Source of the DNA: Candidatus Rokuibacteriota bacterium
GTDB taxonomy: Bacteria; Methylomirabilota; Methylomirabilia; Rokubacteriales; CSP1-6
DNA length: 41,900 nt
Reading direction: 5' to 3'
Assembly: GCA_016179875.1 (NCBI GenBank)
Contig: JACPCH010000023.1
Coordinates: 1 to 41,900 of the forward strand
The notes beneath the pieces are model-generated. The model did no database searches. It was given only the letters and a program-made list of their open reading frames with translations, and was not told the origin of the DNA. Below, piece by piece: positions 22,596-34,619 of the stretch; within the stretch, counting starts at the first letter, position 1; every line of letters begins with the position of its first letter. A program made the position numbers and the translations under genes.

Positions 22596-23702
22596 TGCTC
22601 GGCGAGCTCAAGCGCGACGTCGCCGACCTGGCCGCCCGGGTGGCCGAGCTCCGGGGGCATCTTTGACCTCGCCGGCAAGGAAGCCCGCCTGGCGGCGCTC
22701 GACGCCGAGATGGCCTCGCCGACCTTCTGGGAGGACAACCGCCGCGCCCAGGAGCTCCTCCGCGAGCGCACGGAGCTCAACCGGAGCGTCACGCGCCTGA
22801 AGGAGCTCGCCCGGACGGCCGAGGACCTCGCGGTGATGCTCGAGCTGGCGGCCGAGGCGGGCGACGACAGTCTCGACGCCGAGATCGCCGCCGGCGCCGC
22901 GCGCCTCAAGCGCGACCTCGACGGGTTCGAGCTCAAGGTCATGCTCTCGGGCCCCCACGACGTGAAGGCCGCGATCCTGTCCATCCATCCCGGCGCGGGC
23001 GGCACCGAGTCGCAGGACTGGGCGCAGATGCTCCTGCGCATGTACCTGCGCTGGTGCGAGCGCGCGGGCTTCACGGCCGAGGTCGTGGACCTGCTCCCGG
23101 GCGACGAGGCGGGCATCAAGTCGGCGACCGTCGAGGTGACCGGCGAGTACGCGTACGGCTTCCTGCGGGGCGAGACCGGGGTGCACCGGCTCGTGAGGAT
23201 CTCGCCCTTCGACGCCTCGCGCCGGCGGCAGACGAGCTTCGCGTCGGTCGCGCTGGTGCCCGAGGTGGACGACGTCGAGGTGAGCGTGCGGGAGGACGAG
23301 CTCCGGGTGGACGTGTTCCGGTCGTCGGGCCCGGGTGGGCAGGGCGTCAACACCGCCGACTCGGCGGTGCGCATCACGCACCTGCCCAGCGGGATGGTGG
23401 TCCAGTGCCAGAACGAGCGCTCGCAGCTGCGGAACCGGGACACGGCGCTGCGGATCCTCAAGGCGCGGCTCTACGAGATCGCCGAGCGGAAGCAGCGCGA
23501 GGAGCTCGCGGAGCTGACGGGCCAGAAGAAGGGCATCGCCTTCGGCAGCCAGATCCGCTCCTACACCTTCCACCCCTACCAGCTCGTCAAGGACCATCGG
23601 ACGGGGCTCGAGATCGGCAACGTCGAGGCCGTGATGGACGGCGATCTCGACGCGCTGATCAAGGCCTACCTGCTGTGGGCGCGCGGGCGCGAGACGGCGT
23701 AG
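22595..23702 (+). CDS. prfB: Peptide chain release factor 2, expressed via programmed +1 frameshift: join(22595..22663,22665..23702)
   Basis: GTG 22595 overlaps the lnt TAG; zero frame [23 protein letters not shown] then TGA at CTTTGAC (22661..22667). The +1 frame continues [25 protein letters not shown]... with the GGQGVN motif. The ORF track starts too late, at 22710. Confidence 0.93.
22652..22667 (+). promoter_or_regulatory. prfB programmed +1 frameshift site (SD-like GGGGG + CTT TGA C)
   Basis: CGGGGGCATCTTTGAC, encoding R-G-H-L-stop; near match to the classical AGGGGGTATCTTTGAC. Confidence 0.93.
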
Positions 23703-25180
23703 TGGACGAGAGCAACGAGCTGGTCCGCCAGCGCGAGAAGAAGCTCGAGGCGCTCCGCGCCCGGGGGCTCGACCCCTTCGGCGGCCGCTTCCCGGTGACC
23801 CACTGGGCGCGTCCGCTCCACGCGCGGCTCGGGGCCGCGGGCGAGGAGGAGCTGAAGGGCGCCGGCCCGGTGTCGGTCGCCGGGCGGATCGTCGCGCTCC
23901 GCCACCACGGCCGGTCCTGCTTCGCGCACCTCATGGACTACACGGGCCGGGTCCAGCTCTACGCGCGCGCCGACCAGCTCGCCGACGACTACGCCCGGTT
24001 CACCGACCTCGACCTCGGCGACTTCATCGGCGTGGCCGGCGAGATGTTCCGCACGCGCACCGGCGAGCTGACCGTCGCGGTCAAGGGCTTCACGTTCCTG
24101 GCGAAGTCGCTCCGGCCCCTGCCCGAGAAGTGGCACGGCCTCAAGGACGTCGAGACCCGCTACCGGCAGCGCTACGTGGACCTCATCGTCAACCCCGAGA
24201 CCCGCGAGATCTTCCTGCTGCGCGCCCGCATCGTCGCGGCCCTCCGCGGGTTCCTCGACGCGCGCGGATTCGTCGAGGTCGAGACGCCGATGATGCAGCC
24301 GATCCCCGGCGGCGCGATCGCGCGGCCGTTCAAGACCCACCACAACGCGCTCGGCATGGACCTCTACCTCCGCATCGCGCCCGAGCTGTACCTGAAGCGC
24401 CTCGTGGTCGGGGGCTTCGACCGGGTCTACGAGATCAACCGGAACTTCCGCAACGAAGGGATCTCGACCCAGCACAATCCCGAGTTCACGATGCTCGAGT
24501 TCTACCAGGCGTACGCCGACTACACCGACCTGATGGAGCTGACCGAGGCGCTGTTCGTGGAGCTCGCGCAGTCGCTCAAGGGGTCGCTCCGGCTCACCTG
24601 GGGCGAGCACGCGATCGACCTCACGCCGCCCTGGCGGCGGCTGCCCTTCTTCGCGGGCCTCTCCGAGGCTCTCGGGGTGGACGTCACCCCGGCAACCGAT
24701 CCGGCCGCCGTCGCCCGCGCGGCCGCCGCGCGGGGCATCGCCCACGCCGGCGGCCCGGCGTGGAAGCTCTGGAAGGACGTCTTCGAGGCGCTGATCGAGC
24801 CGACGCTCGTGCAGCCGACGTTTGTCGTCGATTTCCCGATCGAGCTCTCGCCGCTCGCCAAGAAGAAGCGCGACGACCCGCTCCTGGTGGACCGCTTCGA
24901 GCTCTTCGTGGGGCGGCGCGAGCTGGCCAACGCGTACAGCGAGCTGAACGACCCGGAGGACCAGCTCGCCCGGTTCCACGAGCAGGCGGCGCTCCAGGCC
25001 CGCGGCGACGACGAGGCCCACTGGCTCGACGAAGACTACGTGCGGGCGCTCGAGTACGGGCTGCCGCCGGCGGCCGGCGAGGGGATCGGCATCGACCGGC
25101 TCGTCATGCTTCTCGCCGACCAGCCCTCGATCCGCGAGGTGATCCTGTTCCCGCACCTCCGGCCCGAGCCCGCGCCGTGA
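23702..25180 (+). CDS. lysS: Lysyl-tRNA synthetase (class II)
   Basis: GTG 23702 overlaps the prf[91 protein letters not shown]-terminal [26 protein letters not shown]. Confidence 0.96.
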   Translation: MDESNELVRQREKKLEALRARGLDPFGGRFPVTHWARPLHARLGAAGEEELKGAGPVSVAGRIVALRHHGRSCFAHLMDYTGRVQLYARADQLADDYARFTDLDLGDFIGVAGEMFRTRTGELTVAVKGFTFLAKSLRPLPEKWHGLKDVETRYRQRYVDLIVNPETREIFLLRARIVAALRGFLDARGFVEVETPMMQPIPGGAIARPFKTHHNALGMDLYLRIAPELYLKRLVVGGFDRVYEINRNFRNEGISTQHNPEFTMLEFYQAYADYTDLMELTEALFVELAQSLKGSLRLTWGEHAIDLTPPWRRLPFFAGLSEALGVDVTPATDPAAVARAAAARGIAHAGGPAWKLWKDVFEALIEPTLVQPTFVVDFPIELSPLAKKKRDDPLLVDRFELFVGRRELANAYSELNDPEDQLARFHEQAALQARGDDEAHWLDEDYVRALEYGLPPAAGEGIGIDRLVMLLADQPSIREVILFPHLRPEPAP

Positions 25181-26412
25181 AGAGGGGGCTCCCGTTCGAG
25201 CTCTTCATGGGGCTCCGCTACCTGGGCGCGCGGGGCCAGCGGATGAACCTCTCGCTGTTCGTGTGGATCGGCGTCGGCGGCGTCTTCCTCGGCGTCGCGG
25301 CGCTCATCGTCGTGCTCGCGGTGATGACGGGCTTCCAGGACGGCATCCGCGACCGGATCATCGCCGCCAACCCGCACCTGCTCGTCTACCGGAGCGCGGG
25401 CGGCGGGATCTCCGACGCGGCGGCGGTGACGGCGACGCTCCGCGCGATCCCGGGCGTGCGGTCGGCGACGCCGTTCGTCCACCAGCAGGCGCTCTTCACC
25501 GCCGCCGGCGGCGGCGCCCACGGCGGGCTGATCCGCGGCGTGGACGTGGCGACGCCCGCGCTGCGCCGGGAGATCGAGGCCCAGCTCCGGAGCGGCGGCG
25601 TGGCGCCCCTGGCCGGCGGCGAGGCCGCCATCCTGCTGGGGCGCGAGCTGGCGCGGGTGCTCGGCGTCGTCCCCGGCGACGGCGTCACGGTGATCTCGCC
25701 GCAGGGCGCGGTGACCGCGGTCGGGATGGTGCCGAAGATGCGGCGCTACACCGTGGCCGGGACGATCGAGGTCGGCATGTACGAGTTCGACGCCTCGATC
25801 GCGTACCTCGCGCTGCCGGCGGCCCAGGAGTTCGCCGGGCTGGCGGGGACCGTGACCGGCATCGAGGTGCGGCTCGCCGACCCGTTCGACGCCAAGCGCG
25901 TGGGGCGCGCGGCGGCGGCCCGGCTCGGCGCCGGGTACTGGGCGCGCGACTGGATGGACATGAACCGGAACCTCTTCGCCGCGCTCCAGCTCGAGAAGCT
26001 CGCCCTCTTCGTCGTGGTGACCATCATCGTGCTCGTCGCCGCCTTCGCGATCATCGGCCACCTCGTCCTGCTCGTCGCCGAGAAGCGCAAGGAGATCGGC
26101 GTCCTCAAGGCGATCGGCGCCTCCGCCGGCAGCATCACGGCCGTCTTCTTCGCGGTGGGGATGACGATCGGCGTCGTCGGCACCGTGGCCGGCAGCGTCG
26201 TCGGCCTCGTCATCATCTGGATCCAGAACACGTACAAGATCATCCGGCTCGCCGGCGACGTCTATCAGATCGACCACCTGCCGATGAAGCTCACGCTGAC
26301 CGACGGGCTGATGGTCGTGGGCGCGACGCTGCTGCTGTCCTTCCTGGCCACGATCATTCCCGCGCGCCGGGCCGGCGCCCTGGCCCCGGTGGACGTGCTG
26401 CGCTATGAGTAG
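25177..26412 (+). CDS. Lipoprotein-releasing ABC transporter permease (LolC/LolE family)
   Basis: [56 protein letters not shown]-terminal FtsX-like TM region with [15 protein letters not shown]. Confidence 0.92.
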   Translation: MKRGLPFELFMGLRYLGARGQRMNLSLFVWIGVGGVFLGVAALIVVLAVMTGFQDGIRDRIIAANPHLLVYRSAGGGISDAAAVTATLRAIPGVRSATPFVHQQALFTAAGGGAHGGLIRGVDVATPALRREIEAQLRSGGVAPLAGGEAAILLGRELARVLGVVPGDGVTVISPQGAVTAVGMVPKMRRYTVAGTIEVGMYEFDASIAYLALPAAQEFAGLAGTVTGIEVRLADPFDAKRVGRAAAARLGAGYWARDWMDMNRNLFAALQLEKLALFVVVTIIVLVAAFAIIGHLVLLVAEKRKEIGVLKAIGASAGSITAVFFAVGMTIGVVGTVAGSVVGLVIIWIQNTYKIIRLAGDVYQIDHLPMKLTLTDGLMVVGATLLLSFLATIIPARRAGALAPVDVLRYE

Positions 26413-26486
26413 TGCGAGCCGCGCGGAGGAACGGCCCGGAAGGCAGTGCGAGGTGAGTCCGTTCGACGGACGAGCCGAGCGGTGAA

Positions 26487-27197
<711 letters not shown>

Positions 27198-27283
27198 GGG
27201 CCGGCGGCGCGGAGAACGCGCTGGAGTTTCGCCTAGTTGCCCGCTCGCGAAGAAAAAGCCTGGCCGGGGCCTCCCCCCTGGGC

Positions 27284-27289
27284 TATACT
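27284..27289 (+). promoter_or_regulatory. Putative -10 box (TATACT) upstream of clpC
   Basis: TATACT in the 172-nt lolD-clpC intergenic region, the largest gap in the window; no clear -35. Confidence 0.35.
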
Positions 27290-27369
27290 GAGGTCGCAAC
27301 TCACTAACTAGCCGTCGCCGAAAGAGAATTTCGACATCCAACGGTCTGGGGAAGGGGTGGGGGACGCCA

Positions 27370-29817
27370 GTGTTTGAGCGATTCACCGAGCGCGCGCGTC
27401 GGGTCATCATCCTGGCACGGGAGGAAGCGGGCCGTTTCCGCCACGATTTCGTCGGGACCGAGCACGTCCTCCTCGGCCTGATCCGCGACGGCGAAGGGAT
27501 CGCGACGGCCGTCCTGCAGCGGCTCGGGCTCCGGCTCGAGACGGTCAAGGCCGAGGTCGAGCGGGCCCTCGCGGGCTTCCCCAAGACGCTGACGTTCGGC
27601 GAAGTGCCCTTCACGCCCCAGGCCAAGCGTGTCCTCGAGCTGTCCATCGAGGAGGCGCGGCAGCTCGGCCACAACTACATCGGCACCGAGCACCTGCTCC
27701 TCGGCCTCATGAAGGAAGGCCAGTCGATCGCCGCCAAGATTCTCGAGTCTCTCGGCGCCCGGCTCGACGAGGTCCGGCAAGAGACCCTCGCGTTGCTCGG
27801 TGATCAGTACTATCCGCGACCGAAGAAGCGGTCGCAGACGCCTGTTCTGGACGAGTTCGCCCGCGACCTGACCCAGCTGGCGCGCGAGAGCAAGCTCGAC
27901 CCGGTGATCGGGCGCGAGCAGGAGATCGAGCGCGTCATCCAGATCCTCGCCCGCCGGACGAAGAACAACCCGGTGCTGATCGGCGAGCCGGGGGTCGGCA
28001 AGACCGCGATCGTCGAGGGGCTCGCCCAGAAGATCATCAGCCACGACGTCCCCGACGTCCTCGTCAACAAGCGCCTGCTCCAGCTCGACCTGGGCGCGCT
28101 CGTCGCGGGCACCAAGTACCGCGGCCAGTTCGAGGAGCGGCTGAAGGCCGTGATGAAGGAGATCAGGCAGTCGGAGAACGTCGTGCTGTTCCTCGACGAG
28201 CTCCACACGCTGATCGGGGCGGGCGCGGCCGAGGGGGCGATCGACGCCTCGAACATGCTCAAGCCCGCGCTCTCGCGCGGCGAGATCCAGACGATCGGCG
28301 CCACGACGCTCGACGAGTACCGGAAGTACATCGAGAAGGACGGCGCGCTCGAGCGGCGCTTCCAGCCGGTCATCGTGAAGGCGCCCAGCGTGCCGGAGGC
28401 GATCGAGATCATCAAGGGGCTCCGGCACAAGTACGAGGCGCACCACCGCGTGAAGATCACCGAGGGGGCGATCAGCGCCGCGGTCCAGCTCGCCGACCGG
28501 TACATCACGGACCGTCAGCTGCCGGACAAGGCCATCGACGTCATCGACGAGGCGTCGTCGCGGACACGCCTCATGGCGCTCATGCCGCCGCCCGAGGTCA
28601 AGGAGATCGAGAAGGAGCTCGAGCGCGTGATCCGCGAGAAGGACATGTACCTCGAGGCCCAGGAGTTCGAGAAGGCCGCGTCGCTGCGGGAGAAGGAGAA
28701 GGTCCTCCGCCATCGCGAGGAGGAGCTCAAGCGGGAGTGGGAGAAGAACAAGGGCAAGGGGACCCAGTCGGTCGAGGAGGAGGACATCGAGTTCATCGTG
28801 TCCCGCTGGACCGGCATCCCGCTCTCGAAGCTCGAGGAGAAGGAGTCCGAGAAGCTCGCCCGCATGGAGGAGGCGCTCCACGGCCGGATCATCGGCCAGA
28901 ACGACGCGGTCGCCGCGGTGTCGCGGGCCATCCGCCGCTCGCGCGCCGGGCTCAAGGACGCCAAGCGCCCGGTGGGCTCGTTCATCTTCCTCGGCCCGAC
29001 CGGCGTGGGGAAGACGGAGCTGGCCCGGGCGCTCGCCGAGTACCTCTTCGGCGACGAGAACGCGCTCATCCGCGTGGACATGTCCGAGTACATGGAGAAG
29101 TTCTCGGTCTCGCGGCTCCTCGGCGCCCCGCCCGGCTACGTCGGCTATGAAGAGGGCGGGTTCCTGACCGAGAAGGTGCGTCGTCGTCCCTATTCCGTCG
29201 TGCTGTTCGACGAGATCGAGAAGGCGCACCCGGACGTGTTCAACATGATGCTCCAGGTGCTCGACGACGGCCGCCTGACCGACTCGCTCGGCCACGTGGT
29301 CGACTTCAAGAACACCATCCTCATCATGACGTCGAACCTGGGCACGAGCCTGATCGGCAAGCGGATCTCGCCCGGCTTCATGCAGGAGTCCGACGACTCG
29401 TCCTACGACCGGATGAAGGACCGGGTCCTGGAGGAGCTGAAGCGCGCGTTCCGGCCGGAGTTCGTCAACCGGATCGACGACATCATCGTCTTCCACGCGC
29501 TGTCTCTCGATCACATCACGCAGATCATCCGGCTCATGATCGCCCGGATCAACAAGCAGATCGCCGAGAAGGGCATCGAGCTCATCCTCACCCCCGCGGC
29601 CGAGGCGGCGCTCGTCGAGAAGGGGTTCGACCAGACGTACGGCGCGCGGCAGCTGCGCCGCACGATCCAGAAGCACATCGAGGATCCGCTGGCCGAGGCG
29701 ATCGTGCGCGGCCAGGTCGCGGAACACGCCCGGATCGAGGTGGACGTCGACGGGGCGGGTTTCAGCTTCCGCGAGGCCCAGCCCGCGGAACCGCCCCTCG
29801 AGCTTGCTGAGCACTAG
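27370..29817 (+). CDS. clpC: ATP-dependent Clp protease ATP-binding subunit ClpC
   Basis: N-terminal [38 protein letters not shown]; two AAA+ modules ([35 protein letters not shown]); UVR-like middle region. Confidence 0.95.
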   Translation: MFERFTERARRVIILAREEAGRFRHDFVGTEHVLLGLIRDGEGIATAVLQRLGLRLETVKAEVERALAGFPKTLTFGEVPFTPQAKRVLELSIEEARQLGHNYIGTEHLLLGLMKEGQSIAAKILESLGARLDEVRQETLALLGDQYYPRPKKRSQTPVLDEFARDLTQLARESKLDPVIGREQEIERVIQILARRTKNNPVLIGEPGVGKTAIVEGLAQKIISHDVPDVLVNKRLLQLDLGALVAGTKYRGQFEERLKAVMKEIRQSENVVLFLDELHTLIGAGAAEGAIDASNMLKPALSRGEIQTIGATTLDEYRKYIEKDGALERRFQPVIVKAPSVPEAIEIIKGLRHKYEAHHRVKITEGAISAAVQLADRYITDRQLPDKAIDVIDEASSRTRLMALMPPPEVKEIEKELERVIREKDMYLEAQEFEKAASLREKEKVLRHREEELKREWEKNKGKGTQSVEEEDIEFIVSRWTGIPLSKLEEKESEKLARMEEALHGRIIGQNDAVAAVSRAIRRSRAGLKDAKRPVGSFIFLGPTGVGKTELARALAEYLFGDENALIRVDMSEYMEKFSVSRLLGAPPGYVGYEEGGFLTEKVRRRPYSVVLFDEIEKAHPDVFNMMLQVLDDGRLTDSLGHVVDFKNTILIMTSNLGTSLIGKRISPGFMQESDDSSYDRMKDRVLEELKRAFRPEFVNRIDDIIVFHALSLDHITQIIRLMIARINKQIAEKGIELILTPAAEAALVEKGFDQTYGARQLRRTIQKHIEDPLAEAIVRGQVAEHARIEVDVDGAGFSFREAQPAEPPLELAEH

Positions 29818-29843
29818 GACCCTGGTTTCGGCCTGAGGGCCCG

Positions 29844-32105
29844 GTGAACGCGGCGGGGCGAGTCCGTCTCAGCGTTGTCGTCCTTGTGGCGCTGGTGCTG
29901 TCGCTCCAGTCCGCCGGCGGGGACGCGCAGCAGGCGCCGCCGCCCATCCTCATCAAGGAGATCGCCGTCGAGGGCGCCAAGCGCGTCCAGGACGCGGTGG
30001 TCCTGGGCCGCGTGAAGGCCGCCGTCGGGTCCGCGTTCAATCCCACCCAGCTCTCCGAGGACATCCGCGCGATCTTCGGCCTCGGCTTCTTCGACGACGT
30101 CCAGCTCCGGGTGGAGGACTTCGAGGGCGGCGTCAAGATCACGTTCGTGGTGGCCGAGCGTCCGTTCGTCCGCGACGTGGACTTCATCGGCAACAAGAAG
30201 GTCGACACCGACACCCTCCAGGAGCGGATCAACCTCAAGCTCGGCAGCGTCTACAACCCGGTGGACGTCCAGAGCGCCGTCGCCAAGCTGCGCGAGCACT
30301 ACGAGGACGAGGGATACTTCGAGGTCCAGATCAGCCCCGACGTGGAGAAGTTCGCCGACGGCGACGTCCGCGTCGTGTTCAACATCATCGAGGGGCGGCG
30401 CATGACGATCGAGCAGATCGTCGTCAAGGGGAACAAGGGGCTCACCGCGAAGCAGATCAAGGCGTTCCTCCTGACCCAGGAGCGCCAGCTGTTCATCCTG
30501 CGGGGTACCGTGCAGCGCCAGCGCCTCGAGGAGGACGTCGAGCGGATCATCGCGCTCTACAACGACCACGGCTACATCCAGGCCCGCGTGGAGTCGCACG
30601 ACGCCTCGGTCAATCGCGAGACGGCGCGGGTGACGGTGACGTTCGTCGTGGTCGAAGGGCCCCAGTTCAAGATCAGCGACCTCAAGGTGACCGGCGTGAC
30701 CATGTTCCCCGAGCGCGAGGTGGCGCGCCGGCTCACGCTCAAGGCCGGCGACGTCTTCTCCCGGTCCAAGCTCCGCGACACGATCCGCGCGCTGACCGAC
30801 CTCTACGGCACGGTGGGCCGCGCCTCGGCCGACGTGAACCCCCGGACGGAGCAGAACGCCGCGGCCAGCACCGTGGCCGTCACGCTCGAGATCGCCGAGG
30901 GGCCGGAGGTCTACGTCGAGCGCATCAACATCAGCGGCAACGTCCGGAGCCAGGAGAAGATCCTGCGCCGCGAGCTCCCGCTGCACGAGGGCGAGCTGTA
31001 CACGCTCCAGAAGAAGGAGATCGCCCGGCAGCGGCTGGTGAACCTCGGGTTCTTCGACACCGTCAACGTGACCACCCAGCCGGGGTCGGACAAGACGAAG
31101 ATCGTCGTGAACGTCGAGGTCACCGAGAAGCCGACCGGGCTCTTCAGCATCGGCGGCGGCTTCTCGTCCGTGGACAGCCTGATCGGCACCATCGACCTCT
31201 CGCAGCGCAACTTCCTCGGCCGCGGCTGGGAGGTCTCGGCGCGGATCCGCGCAGGCGCCCGGACGCAGCAGGGGATCCTGAGCTTCACCGAGCCGTGGCT
31301 CTTCGACCGCCCGCTCTCGGCCGGGGTCGACCTGTTCAACACGCGTCGCGTGTTCACCGAGTACACCTACGACATCCTGGGCGGCGGCCTCCGGTTCAGC
31401 CATCCGTTCGCCGATTACTGGCGCTGGCACACGGGGTACCGGCTGACGCGCGACAAGATCAGCGACCTGCGGGAGGACATCACGGGGCCGCTGCGGGACG
31501 AGGACGGCAGCCGCGTGACGTCGAAGGTCTCGGCCTCGCTCACGCGCGACAGCCGCGACCAGCTGATCGCGACCACGCGCGGGGGGCTCACGGTCGTCGG
31601 CACGGACGTGGCCGGCCTGGGCGGCGACTCGAGGTTCGTCAAGCTCGGCGGCTCCTCGACGTACTTCAGGCCCGTCTGGCTCGACCACATCGTCTCGGGG
31701 CGCCTCGAGGCGGGCTACGGCTTCGGGCTCGGCGACGAATCGCTCCCGCTGTTCGAGCGCTTCTACGCGGGCGGCCCGAACTCGGTCCGGAGCTTCAAGT
31801 TCCGCCAGATCTCGCCGACGGACTCGCAGGGCCTGCGCGTCGGCGGCACCAGCTCGGTGCTCGGCAGCGCCGAGTACATCGTGCCGCTGCCGTTCGGCTT
31901 TCGCGTGGCGGGCTTCTTCGACATCGGCAACGTCTACGGCTTCGGGACCACGTTCGACCTCACGGACACCCGGGAGGCCACGGGCCTCGGCGTGCGCTGG
32001 CAGTCGCCGTTCGGCCCGATCCGGCTGGACTACGGGATCAACCTCGACCGCAAGGAAGGCGAGAATTTCGGCGCCTTCCACTTCGCGGTCGGGTCACCGT
32101 TCTAG
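29844..32105 (+). CDS. bamA: Outer membrane protein assembly factor BamA
   Basis: Signal peptide, serial POTRA repeats ([61 protein letters not shown]), C-terminal barrel ending [14 protein letters not shown]. Confidence 0.95.
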   Translation: MNAAGRVRLSVVVLVALVLSLQSAGGDAQQAPPPILIKEIAVEGAKRVQDAVVLGRVKAAVGSAFNPTQLSEDIRAIFGLGFFDDVQLRVEDFEGGVKITFVVAERPFVRDVDFIGNKKVDTDTLQERINLKLGSVYNPVDVQSAVAKLREHYEDEGYFEVQISPDVEKFADGDVRVVFNIIEGRRMTIEQIVVKGNKGLTAKQIKAFLLTQERQLFILRGTVQRQRLEEDVERIIALYNDHGYIQARVESHDASVNRETARVTVTFVVVEGPQFKISDLKVTGVTMFPEREVARRLTLKAGDVFSRSKLRDTIRALTDLYGTVGRASADVNPRTEQNAAASTVAVTLEIAEGPEVYVERINISGNVRSQEKILRRELPLHEGELYTLQKKEIARQRLVNLGFFDTVNVTTQPGSDKTKIVVNVEVTEKPTGLFSIGGGFSSVDSLIGTIDLSQRNFLGRGWEVSARIRAGARTQQGILSFTEPWLFDRPLSAGVDLFNTRRVFTEYTYDILGGGLRFSHPFADYWRWHTGYRLTRDKISDLREDITGPLRDEDGSRVTSKVSASLTRDSRDQLIATTRGGLTVVGTDVAGLGGDSRFVKLGGSSTYFRPVWLDHIVSGRLEAGYGFGLGDESLPLFERFYAGGPNSVRSFKFRQISPTDSQGLRVGGTSSVLGSAEYIVPLPFGFRVAGFFDIGNVYGFGTTFDLTDTREATGLGVRWQSPFGPIRLDYGINLDRKEGENFGAFHFAVGSPF

Positions 32106-32114
32106 GAGGAACCC

Positions 32115-32672
32115 ATGCGGCGATTGCGGAGTGCGTTGATCCTCGGAGCGGCCGCCCTCGCGGCCCCGGGCGCGGCCGCGTGGGCGCAGGCCCCGGCCCC
32201 GGGGGCGGCGGTCAGGGTCGCGCTGATCGACGTGCAGCGCGTGCTGGCGCGCTCGGCGGCCGGCGTCGCGGCGCGCGAGCAGCTCGAGCGCGAGCGGGCG
32301 ACGATGCAGCGCGAGATGGACGCCAAGCGCAAGGAGCTCGAGACGCTCCGCGACGAGCTGGAGAAGAAGGGGCCGCTCATGACCGCCGAGGCCCGGCGCG
32401 AGCGGCAGGACGCCTTCGAGCGCAAGCGGCGGGACGCCGCGCGCCTGGCCGACGACTTCCAGAAGGAGCTGGAGAAGAAGGAGCAGCAGCTCCTCCAGAA
32501 GGTCCTGCAGAACCTCTCCGGGATCATCGAGCGCCTGGGAAAGGAGCGCGGCTACCACATGATCGTCGAGCGCCGGGGCGCGATGGTGCTCTACGCCTCG
32601 ACCGAGGCCGACCTCACGGACGAGGTCATCCGCGCGTACGACCAGCAGGCCGGGGCCAAGGGCAAGAAGTAG
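32115..32672 (+). CDS. OmpH/Skp family periplasmic chaperone
   Basis: Signal peptide followed by [50 protein letters not shown] Shine-Dalgarno at 32105..32110. Confidence 0.9.
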   Translation: MRRLRSALILGAAALAAPGAAAWAQAPAPGAAVRVALIDVQRVLARSAAGVAAREQLERERATMQREMDAKRKELETLRDELEKKGPLMTAEARRERQDAFERKRRDAARLADDFQKELEKKEQQLLQKVLQNLSGIIERLGKERGYHMIVERRGAMVLYASTEADLTDEVIRAYDQQAGAKGKK

Positions 32673-32677
32673 CGGCG

Positions 32678-33766
32678 ATGGGCACAGCAGCCGGGTTCAC
32701 CCTCGGTGAGCTCGCCGTGGCCCTTCGCGCAACGCTCGACGGCGACCCGGCGCGCGTCGTGAGCGGCGTGGCGCCGCTCGAGAGCGCCGGTCCCGAGCAC
32801 ATCTCGTTCGTCACCGGCCGGCGCCACCTCGCCGCGGCCCGCGCCTCCCGGGCCGGGGCGTTCCTGGCGCCGCCCGAGCTCACGGACCTCCCCGGGCCCG
32901 TCCTGCGCTCACCGGCACCGCAGCTGGCGCTCATCGAGCTCCTGACGCTGTTCCATCCTCCCGCGGCCGCGCCGCCCGGGCTCGCCCCCAGCGCGGTCGT
33001 CGCGGCGGGCGCGCGCGTGGACCCGAGCGCGTCGGTCGGGCCGCTGGCCGTGGTGGAGGCGGGCGCGGTGATCGGCCCGCGCGCCCGGGTCGGCGCGCTC
33101 GCCTACGTCGGCGCCGGCGCCGAGGTCGGCGAGGACGCGGTGCTCCACCCGCGCGTCGTGCTCTACGCGCGCGTCCGGCTCGGCCGGCGCGTGGTGGTGC
33201 ACGCCGGCGCCGTCATCGGCGCCGACGGCTTCGGCTACGCCTTCGACGGGAGCACCCACCGCAAGATCCCCCAGGTCGGGGGCGTCCGGATCGAGGACGA
33301 CGTCGAGATCGGCGCGAACACGACGATCGACCGCGCGACGCTCGGCGAGACGGTGATCGGGCGCGGCACCAAGATCGACAACCTGGTCCAGGTCGCCCAC
33401 AACGTGGAGATCGGCGAGCACTCGATCATCGTGGCCCAGGTCGGCATCTCGGGCTCGTGCCGGCTGGGGCGCGGCGTGGTGCTGGCGGGGCAGGTGGGCG
33501 TCGCCGACCACCTGACGGTCGGCGACGGCGTCGTCGCGTCCGCGCAGACCGGGATCGCCGCGGACGTCGCCGCCGGCCAGACGGTCATGGGAATGCCGGC
33601 CCGCCCCGCCGCGCTGGCCCGGCGCATCTGGGCGGCCGAGAACCGGCTGCCCGACCTGATCCGGCGGCTCCGCGCGACCGAGCGCCGGCTCCAGCGCCTC
33701 GAGGGCCAGCTCGGCATCGGCTCGCCGGAGGGCGGGCGCCCGGGAGCGGACGATGACGCGTCCTGA
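32678..33766 (+). CDS. lpxD: UDP-3-O-(3-hydroxyacyl)glucosamine N-acyltransferase
   Basis: Hexapeptide repeats; [70 protein letters not shown]. Start ATG 32678 inferred. Confidence 0.95.
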   Translation: MGTAAGFTLGELAVALRATLDGDPARVVSGVAPLESAGPEHISFVTGRRHLAAARASRAGAFLAPPELTDLPGPVLRSPAPQLALIELLTLFHPPAAAPPGLAPSAVVAAGARVDPSASVGPLAVVEAGAVIGPRARVGALAYVGAGAEVGEDAVLHPRVVLYARVRLGRRVVVHAGAVIGADGFGYAFDGSTHRKIPQVGGVRIEDDVEIGANTTIDRATLGETVIGRGTKIDNLVQVAHNVEIGEHSIIVAQVGISGSCRLGRGVVLAGQVGVADHLTVGDGVVASAQTGIAADVAAGQTVMGMPARPAALARRIWAAENRLPDLIRRLRATERRLQRLEGQLGIGSPEGGRPGADDDAS

Positions 33767-34619
33767 GCGCGTGCACCCGACCGCCCTCGTCGATCCGGCC
33801 GCGCGCCTCGCCCCCGGCGCGCGCGTCGGCGCGTTCACGGTCGTCGGGCCCGAGGTCGTGCTCGGAGCGGGCGCCGAGATCGGCCACCACTGCGTGCTCG
33901 AAGGGCGTGTCGAGATCGGGCCGCGGGCGCGGGTGGGCCACGGGGCGGCGCTGGGCGGCGCGCCGCAGGACCTCAAGTTCGGGCCCGGGACGCCCGCGGG
34001 CGTGCGGGCCGGCGCCGACACGGTGATCCGCGAGTACGTCACGATCCACCGCGCCACGAAGGCCGACGCCTGGACCGAGATCGGCAGCGGCTGCCTCGTC
34101 ATGGCCATGGCCCACGTGGCCCACGACTGCACGATCGGCGACGGCGCGATCGTCATCAACTACGCCGGCCTCACCGGTCACTGCGAGATCGGCGAGCGGG
34201 CGACGATCGGCGGGTTCGTCGGGCTCGCGCCCTTCACGCGCGTCGGCGCCTACGCCTACGTCGGCGGCATGGCGAAGGTCGTCGCCGACGTGCCGCCCTA
34301 CATGCTCGTGGACGGCAACCCGGCCGCGGTGCACGGCGTCAACGTCGTCGGGCTGCGGCGCGCCGGAATGGCGGCCGCGGACCGGCGCGCGCTCCAGGAG
34401 GCCTACCGGCTGCTCTACCGCAGCGGGCTGACGGTGCCGCGCGCCATCGCGCGCATCCGCGAGGAGCTGCCGGCGACCGCGCCCGTGACCGCGCTCCTCG
34501 CGTTCATCGCGGACGCCCGGCGGGGGATCTGCGGGGCGCCGGAGCCCGGCGGGCGCGGGGGCGCGCCGCTCGGCGAGGCGGGGGGCGTCGCGCCGCACCC
34601 GGAAGGGGAGCCCGTGTGA
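33753..34619 (+). CDS. lpxA: Acyl-ACP--UDP-N-acetylglucosamine O-acyltransferase
   Basis: [82 protein letters not shown]; catalytic His in [12 protein letters not shown]. Confidence 0.94.
   Translation: MTRPERVHPTALVDPAARLAPGARVGAFTVVGPEVVLGAGAEIGHHCVLEGRVEIGPRARVGHGAALGGAPQDLKFGPGTPAGVRAGADTVIREYVTIHRATKADAWTEIGSGCLVMAMAHVAHDCTIGDGAIVINYAGLTGHCEIGERATIGGFVGLAPFTRVGAYAYVGGMAKVVADVPPYMLVDGNPAAVHGVNVVGLRRAGMAAADRRALQEAYRLLYRSGLTVPRAIARIREELPATAPVTALLAFIADARRGICGAPEPGGRGGAPLGEAGGVAPHPEGEPV

Noticed and set aside
22710-23702. ORF-track prfB start at ATG 22710 (330 aa)
   Set aside because: Truncates the conserved RF2 N-terminus; the frameshift-dependent gene from 22595 fits the family better.
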